A DNA stretch of 46,216 nt from Candidatus Gastranaerophilales bacterium (GCA_023663225.1 JAMPHU010000022.1:1-46216); one strand, 5' to 3'; shown: positions 8,121 to 17,178, counted from the stretch's first letter. Notes: generated by a model from the sequence alone, not told the origin. Numbers and translations are program-made.

Positions 8121-8257
8121 GCTCCAGCGGGGCAATAGTTCCCATGAGGAACCGTTGAAACACGTCGGCGCTTAGTGAGGTCCTTTCGAACTTAGCGCCG
8201 CTACGCGTTTCATCGAGCGGAAGCGTGTCCGAATGGGAACCATTGCCCCGCTGGAGC
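8121..8257. repeat. Large imperfect palindrome between gntR and icd
   Basis: The 25-bp arms at 8121-8145 and 8233-8257 match with one mismatch; each arm contains CCAGCGGGGCAAT. Inside, GAAAC-CGGCGCTTAGT (about 8158-8176) pairs imperfectly with the sequence at 8191-8215 (ACTTAGCGCCG and GCGTTTC). A second small hairpin (TAGCCG/CGGCTA, 8097-8116) flanks it. As RNA it would fold into one long rod. Similar arms with CCAGCGGGGC occur at 32005-32075 after leuS, so this is probably one copy of an intergenic repeat family. Confidence 0.75.
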
Positions 8258-8278
8258 GAAACAGTCTGCATATCGCTC

Positions 8279-8983
8279 TCACGCCCCTGTCTTCGGCTCC
8301 CTCACATACGCCTCATGCAGTCCGCTCTTAACCATATTCTCATAGGCGTTGATCATATGCTGATACGCCAACTGCTCCGCCTTGTCCGCGTCCCCAGCCT
8401 TGATCGCCTCCATAATGCCCTCATGCTCCTCGTTGGACTTGGGTCCTCTGTTGGCATTGGACAAGGTTTTCTTCCTGACACGCAGCACATACTGATGGAA
8501 ATCCTTCAACTGATGCTCCAGCATTTTACTGTCGCAGGCTTCATACATGATGTCATGGAAACGATTGTCCAACTCCGCCAACTGCTCCAAATGCCCTTTT
8601 TCCGCATGAAACTTGGCCAAATAGACATTCTCCTCCATCTCCTCCATCTGCTCTTTTGTGATATGCTCCGTAGCCCAGCGGGCACACAGTCCCTCCAGTC
8701 TGGAACGGATCATATAAATATCCTTTACATCCTTCTCCGTGATGCCAGTCACATACGCCCCCTTGTTGGGGATGATCTGGATGAGTCCTTCCAGCTCCAA
8801 CTGCCTGAAAGCCTCCCTCACCGGAGTGCGGCTGACGCCCATCTCTTCCCCGATGGCCACTTCCTTGAGCTCCTCATGCTCCTCGTACTTGCCGTTCAGG
8901 ATATCTTCCCGCAGCCTGTGGAACACACGTCCACGCAGAGAATACTTGTCTGTCACTTCCTGCTTTACATCAAAACTTTTCAC
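8279..8983 (-). CDS. GntR-family (FadR/FCD type) transcriptional regulator
   Basis: The 234-residue regulator has an N-terminal winged helix-turn-helix (about residues 15-80, with LKEVAIGEEMGVSRTPVREA) and a C-terminal all-helical FCD ligand domain (about 88-220). The FCD domain holds its metal/ligand residues in DNRFHDIMYEA and the histidines near EEHEGIM and YQHM. Ligands of this family are usually small organic acids. Its own promoter (9022-9050) is overlaid by the palindrome ATTGTATACAAT, which fits the FadR-subfamily operator pattern, so it probably represses itself. The next gene downstream is icd, so control of central carbon flux is a reasonable inference. The effector is unknown. Confidence 0.9.
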   Translation of the reverse strand: MKSFDVKQEVTDKYSLRGRVFHRLREDILNGKYEEHEELKEVAIGEEMGVSRTPVREAFRQLELEGLIQIIPNKGAYVTGITEKDVKDIYMIRSRLEGLCARWATEHITKEQMEEMEENVYLAKFHAEKGHLEQLAELDNRFHDIMYEACDSKMLEHQLKDFHQYVLRVRKKTLSNANRGPKSNEEHEGIMEAIKAGDADKAEQLAYQHMINAYENMVKSGLHEAYVREPKTGA

Positions 8984-9021
8984 TTTTCTTCTTAACTCCT
9001 TGCCTACATCTCACTCGTATA

Positions 9022-9050
9022 ATTGTATACAATCATACAACAAGTGTCAA
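9022..9050 (-). promoter_or_regulatory. gntR promoter with overlapping operator ATTGTATACAAT
   Basis: On the minus strand: TTGACA (9045-9050), 17-bp spacer, TACAAT (9022-9027). The -10 box is half of the perfect palindrome ATTGTATACAAT (9022-9033). The flanks TATA/CATA extend the symmetry to 20 bp with one mismatched pair. A protein bound there would block the -10 region. Confidence 0.8.
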
Positions 9051-9101
9051 TACTTTTTGCCAACTTCTGCAAAAAAACAAACCGCCGCTTCACCTTTACA
9101 T

Positions 9102-9137
9102 GAGAAAACGCAAGCTCCGATAAGCCTGCGCTTTCTC
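9102..9137 (-). terminator. Hairpin at the end of the signalling operon
   Basis: GAGAAA-CGCA-GC and GC-TGCG-TTTCTC (9102-9137) pair around a short loop, 45 bases after the HPt stop codon. The following tract is poor in U, so termination strength is uncertain. Confidence 0.6.
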
Positions 9138-9181
9138 ACTGTATTTGGAAAACCGCTCCACTCACGGCACGCTCAATTTTC

Positions 9182-9532
9182 TTACATGTGGCTCTCAATA
9201 CACGCTAAGATCTTCTCCTGCACGGGCAGAATATCCTGCAAAATAGCTCTCGCCTCCTCCGGTTTTCCGGTGCGCAGCAGATCCACGATCTTTGTGTAAG
9301 CCTCATAGAGGGGGGTGATCGACAGATTTCCCGATGTGCCCTTAATAGAATGGGTTTTCTCGATCGCCTCCGTGCAGTCAGACGCGTCAAAATCCACACC
9401 CACATAATTCGTCTTCATAGCCTTCACATAGGAACCCAAAAGCCTAGTGTACAAGCTTTCATTCCCGTTGATGCGCTTCAAGCCGCCGTCCACATCTACA
9501 CCCAGCTCCTTCAACTCTTCAAACAAACTCAT
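9182..9532 (-). CDS. HPt (histidine phosphotransfer) domain protein
   Basis: This 116-residue cytoplasmic protein is a single HPt four-helix bundle. The phosphorylatable histidine is H61 in KTHSIKGTSGNL. HPt proteins carry phosphoryl groups between receiver domains. In this operon the possible partners are CheY (13820), CheB and the two REC-HD-GYP proteins, with the PAS kinase as another partner. It is the last gene of the operon. A stable hairpin (9584-9609) separates it from the MCP gene and may lower its expression. Confidence 0.88.
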   Translation of the reverse strand: MSLFEELKELGVDVDGGLKRINGNESLYTRLLGSYVKAMKTNYVGVDFDASDCTEAIEKTHSIKGTSGNLSITPLYEAYTKIVDLLRTGKPEEARAILQDILPVQEKILACIESHM

Positions 9533-9583
9533 CCAATATACCCGCCTTTCCGTTTTTGGCTTTTACAAGCCGCCATACAACAA

Positions 9584-9609
9584 GGCACAGGAACCTGCGT
9601 TCCTGTGCC
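9584..9609 (-). terminator. Strong hairpin between mcp and hpt
   Basis: A perfect 11-bp stem, GGCACAGGAAC (9584-9594) with GTTCCTGTGCC (9599-9609), closes a four-base loop 13 bases after the MCP stop codon. On the minus strand it is followed by TTGTTGT, a weak U-tract. Partial termination or mRNA-end protection is more likely than full termination. Confidence 0.55.
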
Positions 9610-9622
9610 TGCATGATTCCTT

Positions 9623-10978
9623 TTAATATTTCCCAAAATCGTCTCCCAGAGAGATCACTTGCTCATTTGCATTGGACATAGAGGGAGAATAATAATTGTT
9701 ATTGAAAGAGGATGAGGAACCTCCGCCGTTGCCCAAATTGTAAATGGAAAGCATCTCGCGCATCTTGGAAGCCTGGTTGGACAGTTCTTCGCTGGCCGCC
9801 GCGCACTGCTCGCTGGTAGCGGAATTGGTCTGCACCACCTGGGATACCTGCGTGATCGCCTGCTCGATCTGTGCGACCGCCGTTGCCTGATAATTGGACG
9901 CCTCCGCGATACCGTTGATGATCATCTCGCTGTCCTGTACCACCTTTGTGATCTCTTCCATAGCCTTTGCGGTATTCTCCGCGATCTTGGAACCGGAGTC
10001 CACATTCTCGATAGAACCTTCGATCAGCTCTGCTGTCTCTGCGGAAGCCGCCGCACTCTTTGCAGCCAGACTTCTCACTTCCTCTGCCACTACGGCAAAG
10101 CCTTTGCCTGCCTCGCCTGCTCTTGCAGCCTCAACTGCCGCGTTGAGAGCCAGGATGTTGGTCTGGAACGCAATATCGTCGATGGTCTTGATGATCTTGG
10201 AAATACTTTCGGAGGACTTGTTGATATCCTGCATAGCCACCATCATATCCTGCATCTGCTGGTTGCCCTGCTTCACATCCTCGATGGCGCGTGCCACCAA
10301 AGTTGCAGCCTCGTTTGCCTGCTCTGCATTCTGCTTGGTCTTCTCTGCGATCTCGTCGATGGATGCGGTAATCTGCTGGATTGCGCTCGCCTGCTCGGTG
10401 GAACCCTGTGCCAACGCCTGGCTTGCGCTTGCCACCTGGGATGAGCTCACGGTCACCTGAGAACCTGCCTCGGAGATATTGCTCAGCGCACGAAGGTTGT
10501 CATCCACCAATTTCTTCAGGGAATTGCCCAACATATCTTCAGGGGAGCTGGGTTTTACCTTCAAGGTCAAATTGCCGTTGGAAACCTCTTCCGCTACGCT
10601 CGCCTGATACTTGATGTTCTCAATCACCTTGGCATACTCGTCAACCAAAGCGCCGAACTCATCATTGGCATACTTTTCAAGCTTAATGCCGTTCACACGT
10701 CCCATAGCAATCTCCCTTGCCGCGTCAGAGAGCTGCTTTACAGACTTCTCGATCGCCTTTATGATGGAAGCTGCAACCAACACCACGATAATCACGGAAA
10801 CGATCAACATCGATATGGAAAAAATCGCCGCATTGTTTGCATAACTCTCGGACCTGGCCGCATCCAGGGTAGCCACTTTCTCCGTCGAGAAAATACCGAA
10901 TACGACATTGATCAGGCTCAACACTATGGGGACACAAAATCCTAAAATCAATCTGGTTTTCATCTTCACGTTTTTCAT
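9623..10978 (-). CDS. Methyl-accepting chemotaxis protein without a ligand-binding domain
   Basis: This 451-residue transducer controls the CheA kinase. It has two membrane helices (about 10-30 and 50-72) separated by only some 20 residues, so it has no extracellular sensor domain. A HAMP-like region (73-150) follows. The signalling hairpin has the conserved tip [20 protein letters not shown] and the methylation helices on either side. The C-terminus is a Gly/Ser/Asn linker ending DDFGKY, with no CheR-docking pentapeptide. The start ATG has AGAGGT seven bases upstream, and the gene follows cheW by 12 bases. It may sense the membrane, the cytoplasm or another protein. Confidence 0.92.
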   Translation of the reverse strand: MKNVKMKTRLILGFCVPIVLSLINVVFGIFSTEKVATLDAARSESYANNAAIFSISMLIVSVIIVVLVAASIIKAIEKSVKQLSDAAREIAMGRVNGIKLEKYANDEFGALVDEYAKVIENIKYQASVAEEVSNGNLTLKVKPSSPEDMLGNSLKKLVDDNLRALSNISEAGSQVTVSSSQVASASQALAQGSTEQASAIQQITASIDEIAEKTKQNAEQANEAATLVARAIEDVKQGNQQMQDMMVAMQDINKSSESISKIIKTIDDIAFQTNILALNAAVEAARAGEAGKGFAVVAEEVRSLAAKSAAASAETAELIEGSIENVDSGSKIAENTAKAMEEITKVVQDSEMIINGIAEASNYQATAVAQIEQAITQVSQVVQTNSATSEQCAAASEELSNQASKMREMLSIYNLGNGGGSSSSFNNNYYSPSMSNANEQVISLGDDFGKY

Positions 10979-10990
10979 ATCTCATACCTC

Positions 10991-11536
10991 TCATTCTTCA
11001 TCATCATTATTCATTTCATTTGCCTGTTCCACAACCGATAGATCCTCATCGTTGAGCAATTTGTCCGGATCCAGGAGAAGCTTAACCGCATCGCCGACCT
11101 TACCGATCCCGTAGACATACTTGTTATGTCCCTTGTCACGGCCGATCGTCGGCGGAGGAAGAATATTTTCTTCCTGAATCTCCACCACTTCCGCAATTTT
11201 CTCCACGATCAGTCCCACCAGCATAGACTTCATACTAATGACTATGATACATGTTCTGTCATTATACTCAAACGGTTCCTGTCTGAACCGTAGGCGGACA
11301 TCTACTACCGGGATGACCTTGCCCCTCAGGTTGATAAGACCCTTGATATAATCCTCCGTCTCGGGAATCGCCGTGATCGCCTGAAGCTGGATAATCTCAA
11401 TGATGTACTGAATCTCCAAGCCAAAATACTCATTCCCGGATTTGAAGGTCATATACTTGCCCTTCTGTGTGTCACGCTCATCTGAAGCTCGACTGCCATC
11501 TGTCTGCTTCATCATTTCGCTTGTTGTCTGCTCCAT
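10991..11536 (-). CDS. cheW: CheW-like chemotaxis coupling protein
   Basis: It couples the MCP to CheA. The 181-residue protein has one CheW domain (about residues 27-165) with the typical FGLEIQYIIEII, LINLRGKVIPVVDVR and VGLIVEKIAEVVEI segments. A variable N-terminal 25 residues and an acidic C-terminal tail (NEMNNDDEE) flank it. It lies between cheA and the MCP gene in the operon, 20 bases from cheA. Confidence 0.92.
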   Translation of the reverse strand: MEQTTSEMMKQTDGSRASDERDTQKGKYMTFKSGNEYFGLEIQYIIEIIQLQAITAIPETEDYIKGLINLRGKVIPVVDVRLRFRQEPFEYNDRTCIIVISMKSMLVGLIVEKIAEVVEIQEENILPPPTIGRDKGHNKYVYGIGKVGDAVKLLLDPDKLLNDEDLSVVEQANEMNNDDEE

Positions 11537-11556
11537 ATGACTTACCGTTCCTTTCT

Positions 11557-13731
11557 TTATATTTCTAATAATCCTGCGGCGTCTAATATCAAAGCAATGC
11601 TTCCGTCTCCCAACTGTGTACAGCCGGATATTCCGCGTACCTTCTTGATGTAGGAGGGGATCGGCTTGACCACGATCTCCTGCTCACCGATCAGTCTATC
11701 GATCAGAAGACATACTTTCCTTTCATCCACCTCAATGATCAACATCACTCCTTCTTCCACGGACTGTTTGTATTCCTCCAAACCGTACCACTTGCCAAGT
11801 CTGAGTACTGGGAAGCACTCGCCGCGTATCATAATATATTCATCCCCGTCAGGTTCATGGATCATCATATCTTCCTTCACGCGGACGAACTCTTTGATCG
11901 CGCCTGTCTCCATGACAAAGGAGGACTTACCGATCTCCATCACAATACCGTCTATGATGGCAAGGGTGAGCGGTATCTTGAGGCTCATGGTACTTCCATA
12001 TCCCGGACGGCTCTCGATCTCTAACGCGCCTCCGATGGCCTGGAGATTCTGAACCACCACGTCCATTCCCACACCTCTGCCGGAGTATTCCGTGACCTGT
12101 TCGTTGGTGGAAAAGCCGGGCAGGGTAATGAATTGATACACTTCCTTGTCCGTGTAGGCGGAATCCGGTTTATTGTCATCCAACAATCCCTGCTTTCTCG
12201 CCTTCTTTATGATCTTCTCCCTGTCAAGGCCCTTTCCGTCGTCCTCCACGCTGATCCAGACCTTGCCGGCCTCCGTCTTGGCTGACAGTGTAACCTTGCC
12301 CTTGGGTGATTTCCCGCTCTCAAGGCGCTCCTCCTTGGACTCAATTCCGTGATCCACGGAGTTCCTGACAATGTGCATCAGAGGATCCGAAATATGTTCG
12401 ATGATATTCTTATCTACCTCAGTGTTCTCACCCACCATGACAAACTCGATATCCTTGCTCAGTTTCCTGGACACATCGAAAACAATTCGGTTCATCTTCT
12501 GGAAGGTGTTTGCCAGAGGCACCATCCTCATGGACATAATGACATTCTGTAGATCGGTGGAGATTTTGGAAAGCTGCACCGCCGCCTTGTTGAAGTTGTC
12601 GAGATTCAACCCCGGCACCTTCAAGTCGGAATTTTGCAGCACCACCGACTCGGAGATCACCAGCTCGCCGATCAGCTCCATGAGTTGATCCATCTTCCTC
12701 ACATCCACGCTGATAAACGAAGCCTTCTCTGTCTTGGGTTTATCCTTTGCAAGTTTCTTCTGCTTGCCGGGTTCTTTGGACTGAATGACGAAGTCGCCGG
12801 GCGCGATAGCAGGCTTTTTAGGCTGCACTTTCTCCTGCGCTTCCTGCTCGGCCTCGCCCTCCTGCGCCTTGGCCTCGATCTCCTCCACGCTGGAGTCAAG
12901 ATCGATCACCTTCAAAGGCTGATTGTCGTCCAAACCAAAGTCAAAACCCTGTAAGAACTCCTCCGCCTTACATTCAAAGATATCTACCTTCTCAATATCG
13001 TACCCGACGCCGATCAGCTCACGAATCTGCGCTTCGTCGCACTGTGCCTGCAAAAGGATCTTAAAGCCGTCCTTTATGATGGTCTGCGCGGTCTCCGGAT
13101 CCGAGATGATATCCTCCGGCGAATACAAAATATCCTCCGCGATCTCCTTCAACGCGTATACCGTCTTGTACGCATGGACATTGGACATCTCCGTCTCAGG
13201 GAAAAAGGTAATGAAAATCTTGTAAAACCGGCTGTCCTTGGTAGCCACCGGAGCGATATAGAACTGCTTCGGCTCCTCATGCTTGTTCTCGGGGGGAAGC
13301 TCCGCCCCCTTCTCGCTCTCTCCGTCTTTGATCTTTTTCAAAAACTTGTCAAGATCTTCCACAATCTTGCTGGAATCGCCGTCCACGGGGTCTCCGTTGC
13401 GGATCTTTTCCATCTCGTTGGTGATAAAGTCCTCCACTTCCAACACATGCTCTACCAACTCCAGATGCGGTACATTGTCAGGATGAGATTCTCTCAGAAA
13501 ATAAAAGACATCCTCAAGTTTGTGCGATACTGCCGTGATATCATCAAACATCATAATACCGGAAGATCCCTTGATGGTATGCATGGTTCTGAAGATCTCA
13601 TTGATGCTGTCTTCGTCGAAACATTCCGCATCTTTCTGCTCTAAAACGGTCTCTTGAAGCTGCTCAAGCAACTGGCCATTCTCAAACAGATACATATCAA
13701 GCATGTCATCTGTGTTAAATCCTTCAGCCAT
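11557..13731 (-). CDS. cheA: Chemotaxis histidine kinase CheA
   Basis: The 724-residue kinase has all five domains in order. P1 is the HPt domain with H51 in MHTIKGSSGIM. The P2-like receiver-docking domain spans about 165-265. P3 is the dimerisation region around SVDVRKMDQLMELIGELV. P4 is the ATPase, with the N box HIVRNSVDHGIE and the G boxes EDDGKGLD and GRGVGMDVV. P5 is the CheW-like regulatory domain, about 590-724. Charged linkers (270-335) separate P2 and P3. It should phosphorylate CheY (13820) and CheB. The start ATG follows AAGGAGAAGGAG. Confidence 0.95.
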   Translation of the reverse strand: MAEGFNTDDMLDMYLFENGQLLEQLQETVLEQKDAECFDEDSINEIFRTMHTIKGSSGIMMFDDITAVSHKLEDVFYFLRESHPDNVPHLELVEHVLEVEDFITNEMEKIRNGDPVDGDSSKIVEDLDKFLKKIKDGESEKGAELPPENKHEEPKQFYIAPVATKDSRFYKIFITFFPETEMSNVHAYKTVYALKEIAEDILYSPEDIISDPETAQTIIKDGFKILLQAQCDEAQIRELIGVGYDIEKVDIFECKAEEFLQGFDFGLDDNQPLKVIDLDSSVEEIEAKAQEGEAEQEAQEKVQPKKPAIAPGDFVIQSKEPGKQKKLAKDKPKTEKASFISVDVRKMDQLMELIGELVISESVVLQNSDLKVPGLNLDNFNKAAVQLSKISTDLQNVIMSMRMVPLANTFQKMNRIVFDVSRKLSKDIEFVMVGENTEVDKNIIEHISDPLMHIVRNSVDHGIESKEERLESGKSPKGKVTLSAKTEAGKVWISVEDDGKGLDREKIIKKARKQGLLDDNKPDSAYTDKEVYQFITLPGFSTNEQVTEYSGRGVGMDVVVQNLQAIGGALEIESRPGYGSTMSLKIPLTLAIIDGIVMEIGKSSFVMETGAIKEFVRVKEDMMIHEPDGDEYIMIRGECFPVLRLGKWYGLEEYKQSVEEGVMLIIEVDERKVCLLIDRLIGEQEIVVKPIPSYIKKVRGISGCTQLGDGSIALILDAAGLLEI

Positions 13732-13783
13732 CTCCTTCTCCTTTCCTTCCTATTCGTAAAATATCACTTATACAACGTCATTC

Positions 13784-13808
13784 CCCCAAGCACAGCTCCA
13801 TCTTGGGG
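13784..13808 (-). other. Hairpin between cheY and cheA
   Basis: CCCCAAG (13784-13790) pairs perfectly with CTTGGGG (13802-13808). It lies in the 88-base gap between the two genes and has no U-run. It may affect mRNA processing or stability inside the operon. Confidence 0.4.
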
Positions 13809-13819
13809 CCGCCTCCTCC

Positions 13820-14212
13820 TTAGATCAGATTCAGCTTCTTCAACGCCTGTTCAAAGCGCTCCTGGTTGATGGGCTTTCCGGAGTATATGGTACATCCCAG
13901 TTCAAATGCCATCTTTACATTGGCTTCGTCGTTTAAAGCCGTCGTCATAATCACCTTGACCGCCTGATCCTCCGGAATATTCCGCTCCTTCTCCAGGTTG
14001 CGGATACCCATCAGAGATTGATATCCGTCCATGACCGGCATCATAATGTCAAGGCACACCAAATCGTAAGGCTCTCCCTCTTCCAAAGCCATCATAAATG
14101 CGTCCACCGCTTCCATTCCGTCCACAGTGACATCGCACTCACCGTACTTTGACAGGAAATTGACCATGAATTTCCTTGTCGCAAAATCATCTTCTGCCAA
14201 TAAAATCTTCAT
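13820..14212 (-). CDS. cheY: CheY-like response regulator
   Basis: This is a stand-alone receiver domain of 130 residues. Its acidic pocket is E7-D8-D9, the phosphorylation site is D55 (VCLDIMMPVMDG), the switch residue is T90/T91 and the conserved lysine is K113 (SGKP). It is encoded between cheB and cheA. It has no output domain, so it acts by protein contact. Since no flagellar gene is in view, a motor-binding role is not certain. Confidence 0.88.
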   Translation of the reverse strand: MKILLAEDDFATRKFMVNFLSKYGECDVTVDGMEAVDAFMMALEEGEPYDLVCLDIMMPVMDGYQSLMGIRNLEKERNIPEDQAVKVIMTTALNDEANVKMAFELGCTIYSGKPINQERFEQALKKLNLI

Positions 14213-14224
14213 ATCGTCTCTCCT

Positions 14225-15259
14225 TTACATTCTATTTAACAACGCATAAGTCCTTCCCGCGATATCAGACAATTTTTCCTGATATTCCACGGCTCCTAGA
14301 TCATAAGCGACCTTGGGCATCCCATAGACCACGCAGGTCGATTCGTCCTGCCCGATCGTCCTTGCGCCCGCCTTCCTCATATTGAGCAGTCCCTTGGCGC
14401 CGTCGCCGCCCATGCCTGTCAAAATGATCCCCAGCGCGTCAGAGCCCGCCACCCTCGCGACGGAGTCAAACAGTACATCCACCGACGGGCAATGTCCGTT
14501 CACCCTCGGCCCCGCCTTGATCTCCACCTGATAGGCGCCGTTCACCTTCACAAGCCTCATGTGCTTGTCACCTCCGGGAGCGACCAACATATGCCCCGGC
14601 AACACCCGGTCTCCTGTCTCCGCCTCCTTCACCTGAAGACGACTCTCATCATTTAACCTCTTCGCATACATCTTGGTAAATCCGGGCGGCATATGCTGCA
14701 CGCAGACAATGCCGGGAATATCCGGCCCAAGATTTTTGACGACAGAGGAGGTCGCTTCCGTACCGCCCGTGGAGGCTCCGATAGCCACGACCAGATTACT
14801 CCGGTTTACGGAGAGATGTTGCTGCTGTTCCTGATTCATCATCACGGTCTTTTTGATATTGCTGATCTTGGCGCTGGAAGCGATCTTGATCTTGACCAAG
14901 AGTTCGTTGCGCACAAAATCTTCCAACTGCGCTCTGCTGGAGAGCGCGGGCTTTGCCACAAAGTCCACTGCGCCCGCGTGCATCGCGTCAAACACCTTAT
15001 CGCTCAAAGAACTGATCACCACGACGGGAAGCGGATACTGCGGCATGAGCTTGCGCAAAAATTCAATGCCGTTCATTCTGGGCAGCTCCACATCCAACGT
15101 CATCACATCCGGCTTGAGCGCCAGTATGGCGTCTCTCGCCTCAAAGGGATCCTTCGCCGTCCCCACAACCTCTATCGCAGGATCTCTGCTTAGATTCTGC
15201 ACCAACAATTCCCGAAACACAATGGAATCTTCTACTATCAACACTCTAATGGCCCGCAT
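14225..15259 (-). CDS. cheB: Chemotaxis response regulator protein-glutamate methylesterase CheB
   Basis: It removes methyl groups from MCP glutamates. The 344-residue protein has an N-terminal receiver (D56 in TLDVELPRMNG), a linker (about 125-152) and the methylesterase domain. The catalytic triad is S163 in GASTGG, H189 in CVQHMPPGF and D286 in GMGGDGA. Gene order is cheR-cheB-cheY-cheA. It starts 22 bases after cheR. Confidence 0.95.
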   Translation of the reverse strand: MRAIRVLIVEDSIVFRELLVQNLSRDPAIEVVGTAKDPFEARDAILALKPDVMTLDVELPRMNGIEFLRKLMPQYPLPVVVISSLSDKVFDAMHAGAVDFVAKPALSSRAQLEDFVRNELLVKIKIASSAKISNIKKTVMMNQEQQQHLSVNRSNLVVAIGASTGGTEATSSVVKNLGPDIPGIVCVQHMPPGFTKMYAKRLNDESRLQVKEAETGDRVLPGHMLVAPGGDKHMRLVKVNGAYQVEIKAGPRVNGHCPSVDVLFDSVARVAGSDALGIILTGMGGDGAKGLLNMRKAGARTIGQDESTCVVYGMPKVAYDLGAVEYQEKLSDIAGRTYALLNRM

Positions 15260-15281
15260 TTATTTTTTCTTCCCTCCCTGA

Positions 15282-16085
15282 TTATTTCCTGAAAATCGAA
15301 GGCTGAATGATCTGGAACGGCGTGCTGCTCCTGTCGAGCGTCTCTGTGGTACCGATAAACAGATATCCGCCTGGCTCCAGCGCGTCATACACCTTCTGCA
15401 CTAACTCCCGCTTGGTCGGTTCGTCAAAATATATCATTACATTACGCAAAAAAATGGTATGCATCTTCTTCTTGAACGGAAAGGGATCCATCAAATTGAA
15501 CTGTCTGAAAATAACTTCCTGTTTCAGCTCACTCGTCACCTGATACTGGTCGGCGCTCAGTTTTTTAAAGAAATGCCGTTTCCAGGCCTCCGGAAGATTC
15601 TTGAGCTGCTCCTCGTTGTAAACGCCCGCCATCGCCTTCTGCAAAACCTTAGTGGAAATGTCCGTGGCGAGAATCTTCTTATCCCACTGATTGCGCTCCA
15701 AACCAAAGAAATCGGACAACACCATGGCGATCATATAAGGCTCTTCTCCCGAGGAAGCCGCGCCGCACCAGATCCGAATATCTTTCTTGGCGCTCTCCTT
15801 AGTCCTCAGCCAGGGAAGCACAACGCTCTTCAAATAATCGAAGTGCTCAAACTCCCTCATAAAATAAGTATGATTCGTCGTCAGGAAATTCACCAACATC
15901 TTCTCCTGGTTTCCGGTCCTGTCGTTCTCCACCGCGTTCATAAACTCGCTGAAGCTGCCCCAGCCGCCCTTTCGGATATAATTCTCCAGACGACCGTTGA
16001 TAATGATCTTCTTCTGGCTCAGATCGATACCATATCGCTGCTTCATGAAACCTGAAATTCTTAGAAATTCCTCATCCGTGATCAC
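15282..16085 (-). CDS. cheR: Chemotaxis protein methyltransferase CheR
   Basis: It methylates MCP glutamates with S-adenosylmethionine. The 267-residue protein has the helical N-terminal domain (FMKQRYGIDLSQKK) and the SAM-binding domain with IWCGAASSGEEPYMIAM and the conserved FLRNVMIYF. The start codon is GTG at 16085, with GAGGAGG nine bases upstream. The MCP of this operon has no C-terminal docking pentapeptide, so CheR must reach it without a tether. Confidence 0.95.
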   Translation of the reverse strand: MITDEEFLRISGFMKQRYGIDLSQKKIIINGRLENYIRKGGWGSFSEFMNAVENDRTGNQEKMLVNFLTTNHTYFMREFEHFDYLKSVVLPWLRTKESAKKDIRIWCGAASSGEEPYMIAMVLSDFFGLERNQWDKKILATDISTKVLQKAMAGVYNEEQLKNLPEAWKRHFFKKLSADQYQVTSELKQEVIFRQFNLMDPFPFKKKMHTIFLRNVMIYFDEPTKRELVQKVYDALEPGGYLFIGTTETLDRSSTPFQIIQPSIFRK

Positions 16086-16119
16086 TTTTCATTCCTCCTC
16101 GCCGACCCACTTACGCCTT

Positions 16120-17160
16120 TCATCGCAGTTGTCGGGATATTTTATGGCATATTTGAAAGATATCAGGGTTAAATTTAACGCCTGCCTCTTCTTTCATCAC
16201 TTCAAGCGCTTCCTCTCTGCCGCGATCTCCGCCGCCCGTCAAAGTACAATACCGCTCTACCACGGCCACGATCTGCGCCGCAAGAGGGATCTCCTCTTTC
16301 TGCAGATGATCGGGATATCCGCTGCCATCCCAATTTTCGTGGTGATAGTGCGCGATATCGATCGCGGTGGAAATAAAATCATTGTAATCATTGCTGACAT
16401 AGAGGTCGCTCAACAATCTGGCGCCGATATCCGTGTGCGTCTCCACAATCTGCTGCTCCTCCGCAGTCAGACTTTCCTTCTTGCGAAGAATATCCCTCGG
16501 CACCCCGATATATCCGATATCACAGAGCGGCGCCGCCAGCTCGATGGTATCGATAAAAGTATCCGATATCTTATCTTCAAACAGCGGGGAAAGCTGCATC
16601 CCCTGGGCCAAAACCCTGCAATTATTCCGAAGTCGCTCCACATGCTCCTGCTCATAATCGGAATTTTGGGCGGCGATATTGGCAAGCGCATAGAGAATAT
16701 TTTTCTTCTCCATCTCCATCTGCTTTAACTGCTCGCTGACGGAGACCTGCAGCCTTCTGTTCATCTCCATCAGGTCTCTGTTGGCCTCATACAGCCTTAA
16801 GTGAACGCCCACCCTGGCCTGCACCACCTCAGGTATAAACGGTTTGGTGATATAATCCGTCCCACCCAAGGACAACCCGCCCACAATATCCTGCGGATCG
16901 TCATACGCGGATATAAAAATGACCGGAATGTTTTTGGTCTTTTCCTTGCTCTTTAAAATCTTACACAACTCATAACCGTCCATCTCCGGCATGGATATGT
17001 CGGTCAAGACCAACTGCGGCCGCTCGGACTTGACAAGTTCAAGAGCCTGCTGTCCGCTTTCCGCCAGGATCGGCGTACAGCCCATCCCCTTAATGATCTC
17101 CTCCAGAACCAGTCTGTTCATTTCAACATCGTCCACAATAAGAACCTTTTCCTGGGTCAT
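16120..17160 (-). CDS. Receiver plus degenerate HD-GYP domain protein
   Basis: The 346-residue protein has a receiver domain (D54 in LTDISMPEMDG), a coiled linker (about 120-160) and an HD-GYP fold (about 160-346). The active site is damaged. The HDIGKIG motif of active enzymes reads C213-D-I-G-Y-I-G, so the metal-binding histidine and the lysine are lost. The distal DVYDAL segment reads ERYCTL (302-307). H242, H273-H274 and GYP (281-283) remain. It is therefore unlikely to hydrolyse c-di-GMP and may bind it or act through protein contact. It lies between the PAS kinase gene and cheR. Compare the intact relative at 18628. Confidence 0.88.
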   Translation of the reverse strand: MTQEKVLIVDDVEMNRLVLEEIIKGMGCTPILAESGQQALELVKSERPQLVLTDISMPEMDGYELCKILKSKEKTKNIPVIFISAYDDPQDIVGGLSLGGTDYITKPFIPEVVQARVGVHLRLYEANRDLMEMNRRLQVSVSEQLKQMEMEKKNILYALANIAAQNSDYEQEHVERLRNNCRVLAQGMQLSPLFEDKISDTFIDTIELAAPLCDIGYIGVPRDILRKKESLTAEEQQIVETHTDIGARLLSDLYVSNDYNDFISTAIDIAHYHHENWDGSGYPDHLQKEEIPLAAQIVAVVERYCTLTGGGDRGREEALEVMKEEAGVKFNPDIFQICHKISRQLR

Positions 17161-17178
17161 ACATACCTCTCTTCCGAT

